From a virus, in IMG/VR virus record IMGVR_UViG_3300021962_007571, positions 19,526 to 83,525 of that record: a DNA stretch of 64,000 nt; one strand, 5' to 3'. The notes beneath the pieces are model-generated. The model was not told the origin of the DNA, ran no database searches, and was given only the letters and a program-made list of their open reading frames with translations. The translations under genes and the position numbers were made by a program. Shown one piece after another: positions 9,143-18,800 of this stretch (positions are counted from its first letter, which is position 1; every line of letters begins with the position of its first letter).

Positions 9143-9882
9143 TTAACTTTAATATTTTTATGTTGAATATCCACTTCGTTTACATCAAAATAATTTGAAG
9201 TGTTATCAGAGTTTATTAATGTACTTAATTTAAATCCGTACTTATTTAAAACTGTAGGGACAAATCCTTCAGAATATGCGTAATACCCGTTATTGTTAAG
9301 CTCAAGTAATTTTTTTAACGCCTTATTTGAAAATCTTGTTGTCGGGAAAAACGAACCAAACATTTCGTTAGTTTCTTCAGGTAGTACGTCTCCGTCACCA
9401 GGAAATCTATCAAACCAAAGACTTTTTGAGAAAGTTTTATTGTCAATAGTTGGCACATTTTGTTGTGAGATTACCCCGTCTTTTTTAAAACAAAAATATG
9501 ACATAAAATCAGAATCATCTTTGTCTGTTCCTAAGAAAAACTCTTCCCAATTTTTTATTTTAATATCATCATCAAAAAACCAATAAAAATCGTAATTAGG
9601 ATTTTTCACATAAAAGTATAACATCCTTAAATGAGCAAAAAACCAAATAATATTTCTATTACCATACGAGTTCCAATAATGATTTTTACTAACATCTATG
9701 TTAAAATTAAGATTTTCTCTAATTTCTTTTTCGGTATATTTAAATCCGACATCAAATGAAGAATCATTTGTAATATCTGACACCCAAATTAATCTTTTAT
9801 CTTCTTTTGGAAAATTATTCCAATTATCAACATAACTTGGGTACATATTAGGTGTTGTACAAACACAATTTATATTATTCAT
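9127..9882 (-). CDS. predicted glycosyltransferase (GT-A type, DDD motif)
   Basis: 251 residues with a hydrophobic strand running into FYWFFDDDIKI (~100-110), the usual metal/nucleotide-sugar signature of GT-A fold transferases, and a later region with FPGDGDVLPEETNEMFG. It overlaps both neighbours by a few bases, indicating a translationally coupled operon. Precise family not recognised. Confidence 0.65.
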   Translation of the reverse strand: MNNINCVCTTPNMYPSYVDNWNNFPKEDKRLIWVSDITNDSSFDVGFKYTEKEIRENLNFNIDVSKNHYWNSYGNRNIIWFFAHLRMLYFYVKNPNYDFYWFFDDDIKIKNWEEFFLGTDKDDSDFMSYFCFKKDGVISQQNVPTIDNKTFSKSLWFDRFPGDGDVLPEETNEMFGSFFPTTRFSNKALKKLLELNNNGYYAYSEGFVPTVLNKYGFKLSTLINSDNTSNYFDVNEVDIQHKNIKVNWEWI

Positions 9883-10693
9883 ATTCTTTAGTTAAAATTT
9901 CATTCCATTCAGGAATTCTATTAAATTGATGTACTATATCGTACTTTAAATTTTCGTGAGTAAAAACTTCATTACCGACTAACTGAGCAACTCCGCCATA
10001 TCTACCTATAAATCCGTTTTTAAAACCCCAACTTTCAAAAAATTGTGTTGGTCCGCCTAAAGCACAATGTAACGTCCACCCTTCAGTAACTTCAAATATT
10101 CTTAAATTATCAATTTTATTTTCAAATATCATAATAATTAAAGCCGCTTGGTCTTTAATGTTGTGGTTATTTAATCCGTTTTCACACATCAAAAACAGTT
10201 CATCGTACAATTTAATTAATGACTCTCTTTTACCTCCAATAACTCCTGAACAAATAATGTCTTGATTTAAACACTTACCAAAGTATTCGGGAAAAACCTT
10301 ATTTATTACGTCAGTATTCCAAGGTTCCTGTATTAATTTTAACCCTTCAGAACCTACAAATACGTCATAGTTTAAATCCATTTTAGTAAAAGGGTCTGAT
10401 TGGAATACAACATCAAAAACGTCAGTGATTAAGAATAAATCTATATCACTAGTTTTTAAAAATTCTAATGTTTTACCAAGTCTTTTATGATTAATATAAT
10501 AGGTATCGTCAATACTAACAGGTATTGATATGATACCAATTTCTTCACACATTTTAATTTCTTCTTCAGTTGAGTTGGCACATAATAGGATAATATCACC
10601 ATCCGAATATTTTTTAAAACTTTTTGACCATACTTTTATTTTATTAAAATTTAATTTAATATTATTTGATAATCCTAATAACGCTTTTTTCAT
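9875..10693 (-). CDS. PLOD-like predicted glycosyltransferase
   Basis: 272 residues. The segment LFLITDVFDVVFQ carries a D-x-x-D motif after a hydrophobic strand, as in the glycosyltransferase domain of procollagen galactosyl/glucosyl transferases (PLOD type). SGVIGGKRES and NHNIKDQAAL match the middle of that fold. It overlaps the next gene by 8 bases. Acceptor unknown; the collagen-like virion protein encoded just downstream of this cluster is one speculative substrate. Confidence 0.65.
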   Translation of the reverse strand: MKKALLGLSNNIKLNFNKIKVWSKSFKKYSDGDIILLCANSTEEEIKMCEEIGIISIPVSIDDTYYINHKRLGKTLEFLKTSDIDLFLITDVFDVVFQSDPFTKMDLNYDVFVGSEGLKLIQEPWNTDVINKVFPEYFGKCLNQDIICSGVIGGKRESLIKLYDELFLMCENGLNNHNIKDQAALIIMIFENKIDNLRIFEVTEGWTLHCALGGPTQFFESWGFKNGFIGRYGGVAQLVGNEVFTHENLKYDIVHQFNRIPEWNEILTKEYE

Positions 10694-10700
10694 ATGTTTT

Positions 10701-11270
10701 TTAACAATTATTTAAAGATAAATTTAATTCTTCATTAAAGTTTAAAATTGTCGGCCAAAGATACTCAACACAGTAATTGGTTTGATTTATTATTTCAGTT
10801 TTAGACAAAGTTTCTTTTATTTTTTTATAATATTCTAAACTATTTTTTAATATTAATTTTTTAGATACTATACATTGGGCAGAACTAATAAATTTTATTG
10901 GTTGGTTATATGAAATATTATTTCTATTTGCATATTCTATTGTCTTTTCTAATTCATTACCGTCTCGAATATAAGTACAACCTAAAGGATAAAATTCGGT
11001 TTTAAAATCAAAACCATTAACTTTTTCAATAAACGACGGGCAATGGTCAAAAGGATAATCTTGAGAGAAACAAACATAGTCAGGTAAGTTTTCATAATTA
11101 TCTATCATATATGTTAGATACGCAATAGTGTCGAAACCAACATTAGGTAAATTATTTTCAAACTTACTATTATTTTCAGGATTTTTATTATAGACAATGT
11201 TAGGGTATTTTATATTACTTAACCATTCTAAATTTCTATTGTAATGACAAACAATTACTACCAAATCCAT
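10701..11270 (-). CDS. DUF3431-like protein of the sugar-transfer cluster
   Basis: 189 residues matching the pattern of DUF3431: VVCHYNRNLEWL near the N-terminus, NIVYNKN, LPNVGFDTIAYLTYMIDNYENL and CFSQDYPFDHCP. That family often occurs with glycosyltransferases and is presumed to act on glycans, but its chemistry is not known to me. Separated from the upstream glycosyltransferase gene by 2 bases. Confidence 0.65.
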   Translation of the reverse strand: MDLVVIVCHYNRNLEWLSNIKYPNIVYNKNPENNSKFENNLPNVGFDTIAYLTYMIDNYENLPDYVCFSQDYPFDHCPSFIEKVNGFDFKTEFYPLGCTYIRDGNELEKTIEYANRNNISYNQPIKFISSAQCIVSKKLILKNSLEYYKKIKETLSKTEIINQTNYCVEYLWPTILNFNEELNLSLNNC

Positions 11271-11272
11271 TT

Positions 11273-12523
11273 TTATAATTTTCCTTCAATTTTATCACAC
11301 CATCCTTTAGATTCAGAATGAGGCCATACAACCCAATACGATGGTTTTTCTGCGGTTAAAAATTCTCTCCAAATTTTACAATAACCATCTTTATCATTCT
11401 TCAATCTATTGATTTCATTTTTATCGGCGTCTTTTCTATGTAAAGTTTCACCACCTTCTCTATGAAACGCAACCACCCAAAAATCGTAATCCGTTTCAGA
11501 TACTTGACTTAAACTAACATCAATACAATGTTTAAAAATTTGTGAAAAACTATTAATCCATTCTTCTTCATTTTCAAAATTATATGTGTTAGGAGGATAT
11601 TTTTTATCTAAAGTTTCTTGTTGTACTGCCCTTTTACCAAATAAAATACCCGCATATTTTTCATAGTCACGTAAAGTTCTTTCAGTACCAAAACCAAAAA
11701 TACCAAATTCTTCAGGGTCAAATACTTCACCATCCATACTAAATAATCTTCTATTTTTAGAATGTGAAAATTTATTCTTCTCTCCCCAAGTTTTATCATC
11801 ATCCCATTGTTTAGTTCTACCTTTACGAGTGTATTCGTGCCAACAAATAATTTTATGTGGGTGAAATAAATCATATCCGTGAGTATAAGCTCTTGCGGCA
11901 ATAGAAATTTCTTCACCGTGGAAATAAAATTCAGGGTCGTGTTGTACTTCTTTGGCAAACGAGCCTAAAGTAAATGCGAAATGTGCGGAATAGAACCTAC
12001 TCGGTACTGGTTCTTCTAAAGTATCCCAATTAGGGATTGTTTCAGGTAAAAAGAATATCGCGCCTTCAGGAATAAATCTATCAAAAGACATTCTCCAAGG
12101 AACCATAACTCTACCATTTGGGTCGTTCTCTGGGTCAAAAGAAGATACATAACTTGTTAGTAAAGGTTTTTTATAACCCTTTTCTTGTAGTTGTTTAATC
12201 ATATTAATAGACATCTCATCCCAATCTTGTTGAAATCTCATATGAGAATCTATTTGTAAAGTATACTCTTCTCCATCATATAACTGTTGAGTTAGATTTC
12301 TTGCCCAACAAACACCTTTAGACTCTTCATAAGGAATATTTAAAATTCTAAATCTATTATCATTTTCATACTCAGACAAATCATCAAACTTATCATTAGG
12401 GTGAAATTGTCTTGCAATTGAAAAAATTAAGTTCTCAGGATTTTTAGCCTTACTAATGGCATCCTTAATAGTTGGTATTAGTTGGGGGTCTCGATAAGAC
12501 GCAATTTGGATAAAAATTTTCAT
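11273..12523 (-). CDS. GlcNAc-transferase-like glycosyltransferase
   Basis: 416 residues. The N-terminus IFIQIASYRDPQL, then GVCWARNL, LQIDSHMRF (DSH in place of DXD), HGEEISIAARAYTHG and a C-terminal HEYTRKGR region fit the Skp1 GlcNAc-transferase-like family of GT-A enzymes. The residues that bind metal and sugar nucleotide appear intact. First gene of the 8.3-12.5 kb leftward cluster. The acceptor is unknown. Confidence 0.75.
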   Translation of the reverse strand: MKIFIQIASYRDPQLIPTIKDAISKAKNPENLIFSIARQFHPNDKFDDLSEYENDNRFRILNIPYEESKGVCWARNLTQQLYDGEEYTLQIDSHMRFQQDWDEMSINMIKQLQEKGYKKPLLTSYVSSFDPENDPNGRVMVPWRMSFDRFIPEGAIFFLPETIPNWDTLEEPVPSRFYSAHFAFTLGSFAKEVQHDPEFYFHGEEISIAARAYTHGYDLFHPHKIICWHEYTRKGRTKQWDDDKTWGEKNKFSHSKNRRLFSMDGEVFDPEEFGIFGFGTERTLRDYEKYAGILFGKRAVQQETLDKKYPPNTYNFENEEEWINSFSQIFKHCIDVSLSQVSETDYDFWVVAFHREGGETLHRKDADKNEINRLKNDKDGYCKIWREFLTAEKPSYWVVWPHSESKGWCDKIEGKL

Positions 12524-12576
12524 ATCATTATTTTAGATACTAAAATATAATAAACAAAGAGTGAATATAAATAAAA

Positions 12577-12601
12577 AATCCCCCAAGTTAGTTGGGGGAT
12601 T
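12577..12601 (-). terminator. intrinsic terminator after the collagen-like gene
   Basis: Stem AATCCCCCAA/TTGGGGGATT with a 5-base loop, followed on the minus strand by a T-run. It ends the fibre operon before the sugar-transfer cluster. Confidence 0.85.
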
Positions 12602-12625
12602 GTCAAATATTGTGTGATGTTATTT

Positions 12626-13483
12626 TTAATATATTTTATTTAACACAAATATGTCAGAGTATATTGAATTTAAAGCACTATTACTACTAAATTCTACTGT
12701 AACATCTAACGTATTTGAAACCGTGGTATTAAATGTTGTGTTATTAACCGTATTAAAGGCAAAACCTTCAGGTGCCGCATTAGATTGCTTTGTGGTATGA
12801 AATACTCCAAGGGACACAATTTCTCCAACTCCAGCAACACCTGTGTTTCTAATTGTGAAATTTATTGAGAATTGCCATACGTCATTTACCGCACCATTCA
12901 TATTTTGAAGTCCACTATCAGCTAAAACAACTGAACCTGCTTTAACTCGTATTCTAATATCGTCGCCATTTCTTGATGATAACAAACCTCCAAAATCGGC
13001 TCTAAAACTATCTCCAATTTGGAATTGGTTAGGCCCTACAGTAAGGGTACCTACACCACCATTGATTATTGATGATTCTACAGTTGTGGCACTTACCACA
13101 ACACTGTTACCTGTTTGAGAAAATAAACCATATACCGTAGGGAATGGTGCTGGTGGAGCAGATGTTCCTGAAGAACCGCTAGTACCACTAGTTCCATCAG
13201 TACCTGAAGTACCACTAGTTCCATCAGTACCTGAAGTACCACTAGTTCCATCAGTACCTGAAGTACCACTAATACCATCTGTTCCAGAATTTCCTGAAGT
13301 CCCACTAGTACCATTATTACCTGAAATACCACTAGTACCTGAAGTCCCATTTTGAGTTACCGCAGAAAAAGGTATTGACTCAGTTTGTCCTGAAGCTACA
13401 GTATTGTAGTTTACGATAACCATCAAAGAATCTGAATATCCTGTGGTCGCTTTTGGTAATAATGATATTGGTAAATCCGCCAT
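12626..13483 (-). CDS. collagen-like virion protein
   Basis: 285 residues. After a ~45-residue N-terminal part comes a run of about 21 uninterrupted Gly-X-Y triplets (GTS, GTD, GIS, GNN, GSS), then a Pro-rich hinge (APPAPF) and a ~170-residue beta-rich C-terminal domain of the sort that trimerises fibres. Such proteins usually form rod-like fibres on the virion. It lies 8 bases after a small gene and follows the large fibre genes. Triplets are Thr/Ser-rich with little Pro, so helix stability would rest on trimerisation or glycosylation. Confidence 0.85.
   Translation of the reverse strand: MADLPISLLPKATTGYSDSLMVIVNYNTVASGQTESIPFSAVTQNGTSGTSGISGNNGTSGTSGNSGTDGISGTSGTDGTSGTSGTDGTSGTSGTDGTSGTSGSSGTSAPPAPFPTVYGLFSQTGNSVVVSATTVESSIINGGVGTLTVGPNQFQIGDSFRADFGGLLSSRNGDDIRIRVKAGSVVLADSGLQNMNGAVNDVWQFSINFTIRNTGVAGVGEIVSLGVFHTTKQSNAAPEGFAFNTVNNTTFNTTVSNTLDVTVEFSSNSALNSIYSDIFVLNKIY
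13160..13345. repeat. tandem repeat encoding Gly-X-Y triplets
   Basis: Nine-base triplet units, partly organised as nearly identical 27-base units (GTDGTSGTS) in the stretch 13184-13264. Such arrays can change length by slippage or recombination. Confidence 0.85.
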
Positions 13484-13491
13484 TGTATTTT

Positions 13492-13749
13492 TTATTTTTT
13501 ATTTAATTCCATATAATATTGTAAACCTGACTTGTTATTAGGTACAATATTATCATCATTTAATTCGTTACTACCTAAATAAACAATCTCTTTTTCGATT
13601 GTGTAAAGGTCTAAGAATTTAGTTGTTTTTTTAATTTCTGTTTTAAAATCGGCAACTTTGATGTTGTCGTTTAAATCAAGCGAAGTAACGTAATTTTGTA
13701 TGTTACCCTCACCTTTTAGTTTTACTGTTATTTGTGTTTGATATCTCAT
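13492..13749 (-). CDS. unknown small protein, 85 residues
   Basis: Short charged protein, MRYQTQITVKLKGEG at the start, beta-strand-like in its first third. It lies tightly between the adhesin gene (1 base away) and the collagen-like gene (8 bases). Position suggests a fibre-assembly or accessory function; nothing in the sequence proves it. Confidence 0.6.
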   Translation of the reverse strand: MRYQTQITVKLKGEGNIQNYVTSLDLNDNIKVADFKTEIKKTTKFLDLYTIEKEIVYLGSNELNDDNIVPNNKSGLQYYMELNKK

Positions 13750-13750
13750 A

Positions 13751-15802
13751 TTAGTCCCACCATATGTAATCGTTTATCATATCCCAACTGGTATATTCAT
13801 TGTCTATTGTAATTTGTTTTACTTCATCATTAGAAATCATAGTTAATAGATATTGACCATCAATATTATTTTTTACAACATATCTATCTTTAACTGCGTA
13901 AACATCGTTCCAATAATCATCTTCAATAAGAGTACTATTTAATAGTGCCCCGTTAAAATTGTATAGATTAACTCTTAAATTATCGGAGTTAGTAAGGTAA
14001 ACATATAAGAAGTTATCTTTACCAATTCTTAAATCTCTTTCACCAAAATCTTCAGGTAAAGTAAATTGATTACTTATTGAATCTTTAGTTAAAACTCTAG
14101 CGGTTGAATTTTGAGAATTATATAAAAGAATATTTGAATTTGTAGAATAGTATTCTTGAGTGTAATAATTAGTTGATGTATTAATATCATTATACACTTC
14201 TGTTTGTGTATACCCTGTTACTTGGTTATTAACATAGTAACCATCCTCGTAATTAGTCATATAAAAAGTTCCATAACTTGTTGAAATATTATACCAACTA
14301 GGTATTGGAAATCCTAATGAATCGACTAATTCACCGTTTAAGAATAATCTATGGTTAGCGTATGAGTCACCATCGGTAGTGTAACTATAATTAAAATAAT
14401 CACCAAACCAATTAGTATTCCATCCGTTTATATCATTATAACTTACATTTGTTGATGTGATATTAACACCATTTTCAGTTATTGAGAAAACCGATGAATT
14501 AGTGTCACCTGTCGAACATATTGTATAAAAAGTCTTATTTCCCCAAGAATAAGGATAAAAAGTTTTATCATTTGAACCGCTATTTTGGAAAGTATAGGTT
14601 GTAAGTTCGGTTTGATTTTCTAATCTATAAATAATATCTAAATAACTAACTTCATATCCACCACCTGTGTAATAATTCCCCGTACCGTTATATAAGATAA
14701 TAAAAATACCTCCAGAAGGAACATCGTCAGGATAAAATTTTGTTTCGTACTGAGTTGTTATATTAGTATAATTATTACCTCTTACGTGGGTTGTTGATGA
14801 AACGTAATCAGTAACACCGTTATAATTATTAATTAAATAATCAATATTATCATCATCACTATTCCACATAGTAATGTTAAATGATTTATCACCATACCAT
14901 TGAAAATACCACTGATTGTATGTGTTTGGTATTATTAATAAATCAGACTTTACTGTAAGTGACGTGTCGTAAATTTTTAGAGAACTAAGTGTATTATTAC
15001 TTATCAAATAAGATAATTCGTAAAAATAATTTGACGAATAATACGTACCATAATATCTTTGTTCAATAGTATAGTCCCAACTATTAATTAATTCGGTAGA
15101 ACCATTATTATTGACTTTATATGAATATGCCGTGTTATTGTCATTATTATAAATTACGAAAAAGAATGAACCGTCTTGACAAGTTCCGTCCCAATCCCAT
15201 TGAATATCTAAACTTTCATAATTTGAGTCAAATGTATATTGATAAACTGATTTACCGTTAAACCAATAAAATAACCCTCCATCAGGGTCTTGGAAATAAA
15301 CAATTCTACCATCTATTATACCAGAATTAGAGTCAAAGGTAGTTGCACTGAATTGTTCAACAACATTCCCATTAACATCAATAAACAATGATAAACGTTC
15401 AGTATAACCATCATTACGAAAATCTAATAAACAACCACTTTCAGATAATGGATACCAGTTGTTGATATTCCAATATGTCGTATCAACACCTAAATCTATA
15501 ATTTCAGCGGTAAAGTCGTTAAAGTTTAAGAACCCTAAACTAAAAGTTGTTTGACCTGAAACATTACCTAATTGCATATAATTTTGGTTTTGTCCGTAAG
15601 GCTCTGAAACTGTTAATGTATAAACATAATCGTATGTTGTTGATGAAATAGTATACTCACCATAAGGTAATTCACTATAATAATTGAAAGGTATTGTCTT
15701 AATACCTAAGTCAATTGGTGTTCCACCTGTCATTGGTTGGAACGTAACATTTGCGGTCTGTCCCGATAAATTATTACTTGTTATTCTAACTCCTATAGCC
15801 AT
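13751..15802 (-). CDS. large beta-rich adhesin/tail fibre-like protein
   Basis: 683 residues, extremely rich in Asn, Tyr, Ser and Thr and poor in charged residues, as in secreted or virion adhesins. Many short strands separated by NNN/DNN turns suggest a beta-propeller or beta-solenoid, with repeats of the type YY-x-N-Y and W-x-WG. No enzyme motif. It sits between the 1325-residue fibre gene and the collagen-like gene, with a TATTTAT motif 15 bases upstream. Likely a receptor-binding component. Confidence 0.65.
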   Translation of the reverse strand: MAIGVRITSNNLSGQTANVTFQPMTGGTPIDLGIKTIPFNYYSELPYGEYTISSTTYDYVYTLTVSEPYGQNQNYMQLGNVSGQTTFSLGFLNFNDFTAEIIDLGVDTTYWNINNWYPLSESGCLLDFRNDGYTERLSLFIDVNGNVVEQFSATTFDSNSGIIDGRIVYFQDPDGGLFYWFNGKSVYQYTFDSNYESLDIQWDWDGTCQDGSFFFVIYNNDNNTAYSYKVNNNGSTELINSWDYTIEQRYYGTYYSSNYFYELSYLISNNTLSSLKIYDTSLTVKSDLLIIPNTYNQWYFQWYGDKSFNITMWNSDDDNIDYLINNYNGVTDYVSSTTHVRGNNYTNITTQYETKFYPDDVPSGGIFIILYNGTGNYYTGGGYEVSYLDIIYRLENQTELTTYTFQNSGSNDKTFYPYSWGNKTFYTICSTGDTNSSVFSITENGVNITSTNVSYNDINGWNTNWFGDYFNYSYTTDGDSYANHRLFLNGELVDSLGFPIPSWYNISTSYGTFYMTNYEDGYYVNNQVTGYTQTEVYNDINTSTNYYTQEYYSTNSNILLYNSQNSTARVLTKDSISNQFTLPEDFGERDLRIGKDNFLYVYLTNSDNLRVNLYNFNGALLNSTLIEDDYWNDVYAVKDRYVVKNNIDGQYLLTMISNDEVKQITIDNEYTSWDMINDYIWWD

Positions 15803-15817
15803 TTTATTTTTTTATTT

Positions 15818-15824
15818 ATAAATA
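15818..15824 (-). promoter_or_regulatory. candidate phage late promoter (TATTTAT)
   Basis: Minus-strand TATTTAT (within ATATTTATAA) 15 bases before the ATG at 15802. Confidence 0.45.
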
Positions 15825-15843
15825 TCAATTGATATTATTTAGT

Positions 15844-18800
15844 TTATTGTATTAACCATTTATTTTTAAGATATAACGTTAACGTTGATAATTCTGTTGG
15901 TGATAACGCCCTACTATAAGCTAAAACGTCAAATAAAAATCCGTTTAAATAGAACTGAGCAACTCCCGCGGGAGCCCCTGTGTAGGAAACACCTAAGAAC
16001 ATATATGTAATTAATGATGAAGTTAATGTCCCTACATTTGAAGAAAAAGTTAATGATTGTTGAACCCCATTAATATAGAATTTAAGTCTATCAATATTTG
16101 TTAATCCTCCACCATCAAACACTAATGTTAATATACGAGCATCATTATTTACAATCCCACCGCTAGCAAAACCATTAGCAATGGCCACATTATATGTACC
16201 TCCACTTTGTCTAATGTAAGACGCGTTTAATCCTGTATTACCATCTTCACCTCCTTGGATATATTGTTGTGTGGTGCCAGTATTTAATGTTTTAGCAACT
16301 AATACTAAAGTCTGACCTGATTTGGATGATAAATCAGTTAATGGGTTAACACTTAAACCGTCCGAGGTACCATTAAAGTAAACCCCACCTAAACCATTTT
16401 GTATATTACTCCACCATTCAGGTGCAGGTACAGGTCCTCCGCCAATAGGGTTTGCGTTATGTGCGGAAGACGATGAGTCAGTCCATTGAGTAAATGTACT
16501 TCCACTTGTTGGTACTGGATTAAAATATGATGATAAATCACCTTGATAATATATTTCTAGTGTAGGGTCAGATGGAGGTGGTGGAGGTACTGGAGTCGGA
16601 GTAGGGGTTGGAGTCGGAGTAGGGGTTGGAGTTGATGTAGGTGTTGGTGTTGGAGGTATTGGGGTAGGTGTTGGTATTGGCGTTTCAGTAGATGTAGGTA
16701 TTGGCGTTTCAGTAGATGTTGGTGTAGGTATTGGCGTTTCAGTAGATGTTGGTGTAGGTATTGGCGTTTCAGTAGATGTAGGTATTGGCGTTTCAGTAGA
16801 TGTAGGTATTGGCGTTTCAGTAGATGTTGGTGTAGGTATTGGCGTTTCAGTAGATGTAGGTATTGGCGTTTCAGTAGATGTTGGTGTAGGTGTTGGCCCT
16901 ACTAATAACTCATACCAAATACAAACAGGTTCTCCCTCAATAAAATCAACAGGTGAAGGTTGGATTAATACTAATGGGGACGTTCCAGGATTAATACCTC
17001 CGTTTATTAAACCACCGAATTCATTTGAGAATGAAAATGGGTTACCTTGATAAATTGCGGTATTTTCATTTTGACTAAAATAGATTAAATAATTGTTTGT
17101 TAATAATTGTATATAATAATCATATAAATTATTCCCCTCATTATCTATAAAATTAAAATCAACTCCGTTTATATCAAAAGTATTTGGATTTAATATTCCT
17201 TGACCAGTCCCAAGATTTGAAAATTCAGGAAATATTATATTACCCTCTGTTGGGTAAAAATAAGGTAATGTTATTAAATTAAAACATCCGCCAGTTACTA
17301 CTAAAAATTCAGGTATAAAATCATTGTTAGGTATTATTTCAGAACCTAATCCATCGTTTGGTATGTGATTGTCGTAGAAATCATTAAATGGAATATAACC
17401 TCCATTTAAATCATTATTAGGAATATACCCACCATTTAAATCGTTATTAGGAATATACCCACCATTTAAATCGTTATTAGGAATATATTCTACATTTAAA
17501 TCATTATCTAATATATTGTCACTATCAATATCATTATTTGGTATGATTAAATAATTGATATCGTTTGGAGGTGTAGAGTTACATTGTATGATTAGCTTAT
17601 CACCATTTTCTTGTAAAACATAAAAACCATTTTCTTGTAATAAAAAACAATTTTCAATAGGAGTTGGTGTTGCAGTAGGTGTCGGAGTTGGTGTCGGAGT
17701 TGGTGTTATCGTAGGTGTAGGTGTCGGAGTTGGTGTTGGAGTTGGTATTATCGTAGTAGTAGTTGTAGTAAATGGATTGGTAGTAGTAGTTGTAGTAAAT
17801 GGATTGGTAGTAGTAGTTGTAGTAAATGGATTGGTAGTCGTAGTTGTGGTAAATGGATTGGTAGTCGTAGTTGTAGTAAATGGATTAGTGGTTGTAGTTG
17901 TGGTAAATGGATTAGTGGTTGTGGTCGTAATGATAACATCACAATCAGGACAATCAGGATTAAATAAATCAAAAGTATCTTTTAATAATAAGAAATTGTG
18001 TTTAACCTCATCGGCAGATAAAGGTTCAGTATACATTCTAAATTGCGTTATACCACCATCAAAAGAACCTGCAAAATTTTGTTCAATTAATATGTGTGTT
18101 GTTAGCGCAGATAATGATGTACCACTTAATATATTATTAGGAAAACACTCAGGGTCTTGTTGATATGTTAGTCCTGTTAATGTTTCAGGACAACCTGTGA
18201 ATGTTAAGTTATTATGTAATCCTTGTGTACCACCACCCCAAGATATATTGTAAGGAACACCAACCTGTCTTTCTTTTTCCGTATCAAGACCTCTTGGAAT
18301 AATTTCTTCAATATTTTCAAAAATGTAAAATACTCGTCCATTAACATAAACTTTTATTCTACCTTGTCTATATTCTTTTTCAATTAACCATCTTTCATTA
18401 AGTTTAACCACCTCTATTTTTTCAGGAGGGGTAGAACCACTACTAGTTACTGGCGGCTCAATTAACTTAACTGATTCATTAAGTAATGAAAACAAATAAG
18501 GGTTAGTTGATATTAAACCTAGACCCCCTTTATACCAAAGGTCACAAGTGTCTAACCAAGTATACCTTTCCCATACCAAATCTAACTGTACCCAATGTTC
18601 TTGACTTAAAAACGCAGGATTTATTTGTGCACAAAAATCGTAAATTCCTTTAGGTGTACATAAATTCTCGACAGTATATCCTGTTTGATAAGTTATTCCT
18701 GTCGTTGAACAAGTTCCTGTTGTAACACAATCACCAGTAAAACGTAAAATTCTAACACCTATTTGAGGGTTATGTGGGTCACCACAAAGTTTAAACGCCA

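Noticed and set aside
17745-17930. Regular 27-base repeats as a CRISPR array
   Set aside because: No spacers and no cas genes; the units are in frame inside a fibre gene.
17777-18163. Plus-strand Val-rich frame opposite the fibre repeats
   Set aside because: Antisense shadow of the TTTTTTNPF repeats; poly-Val composition arises from the repeated codons.
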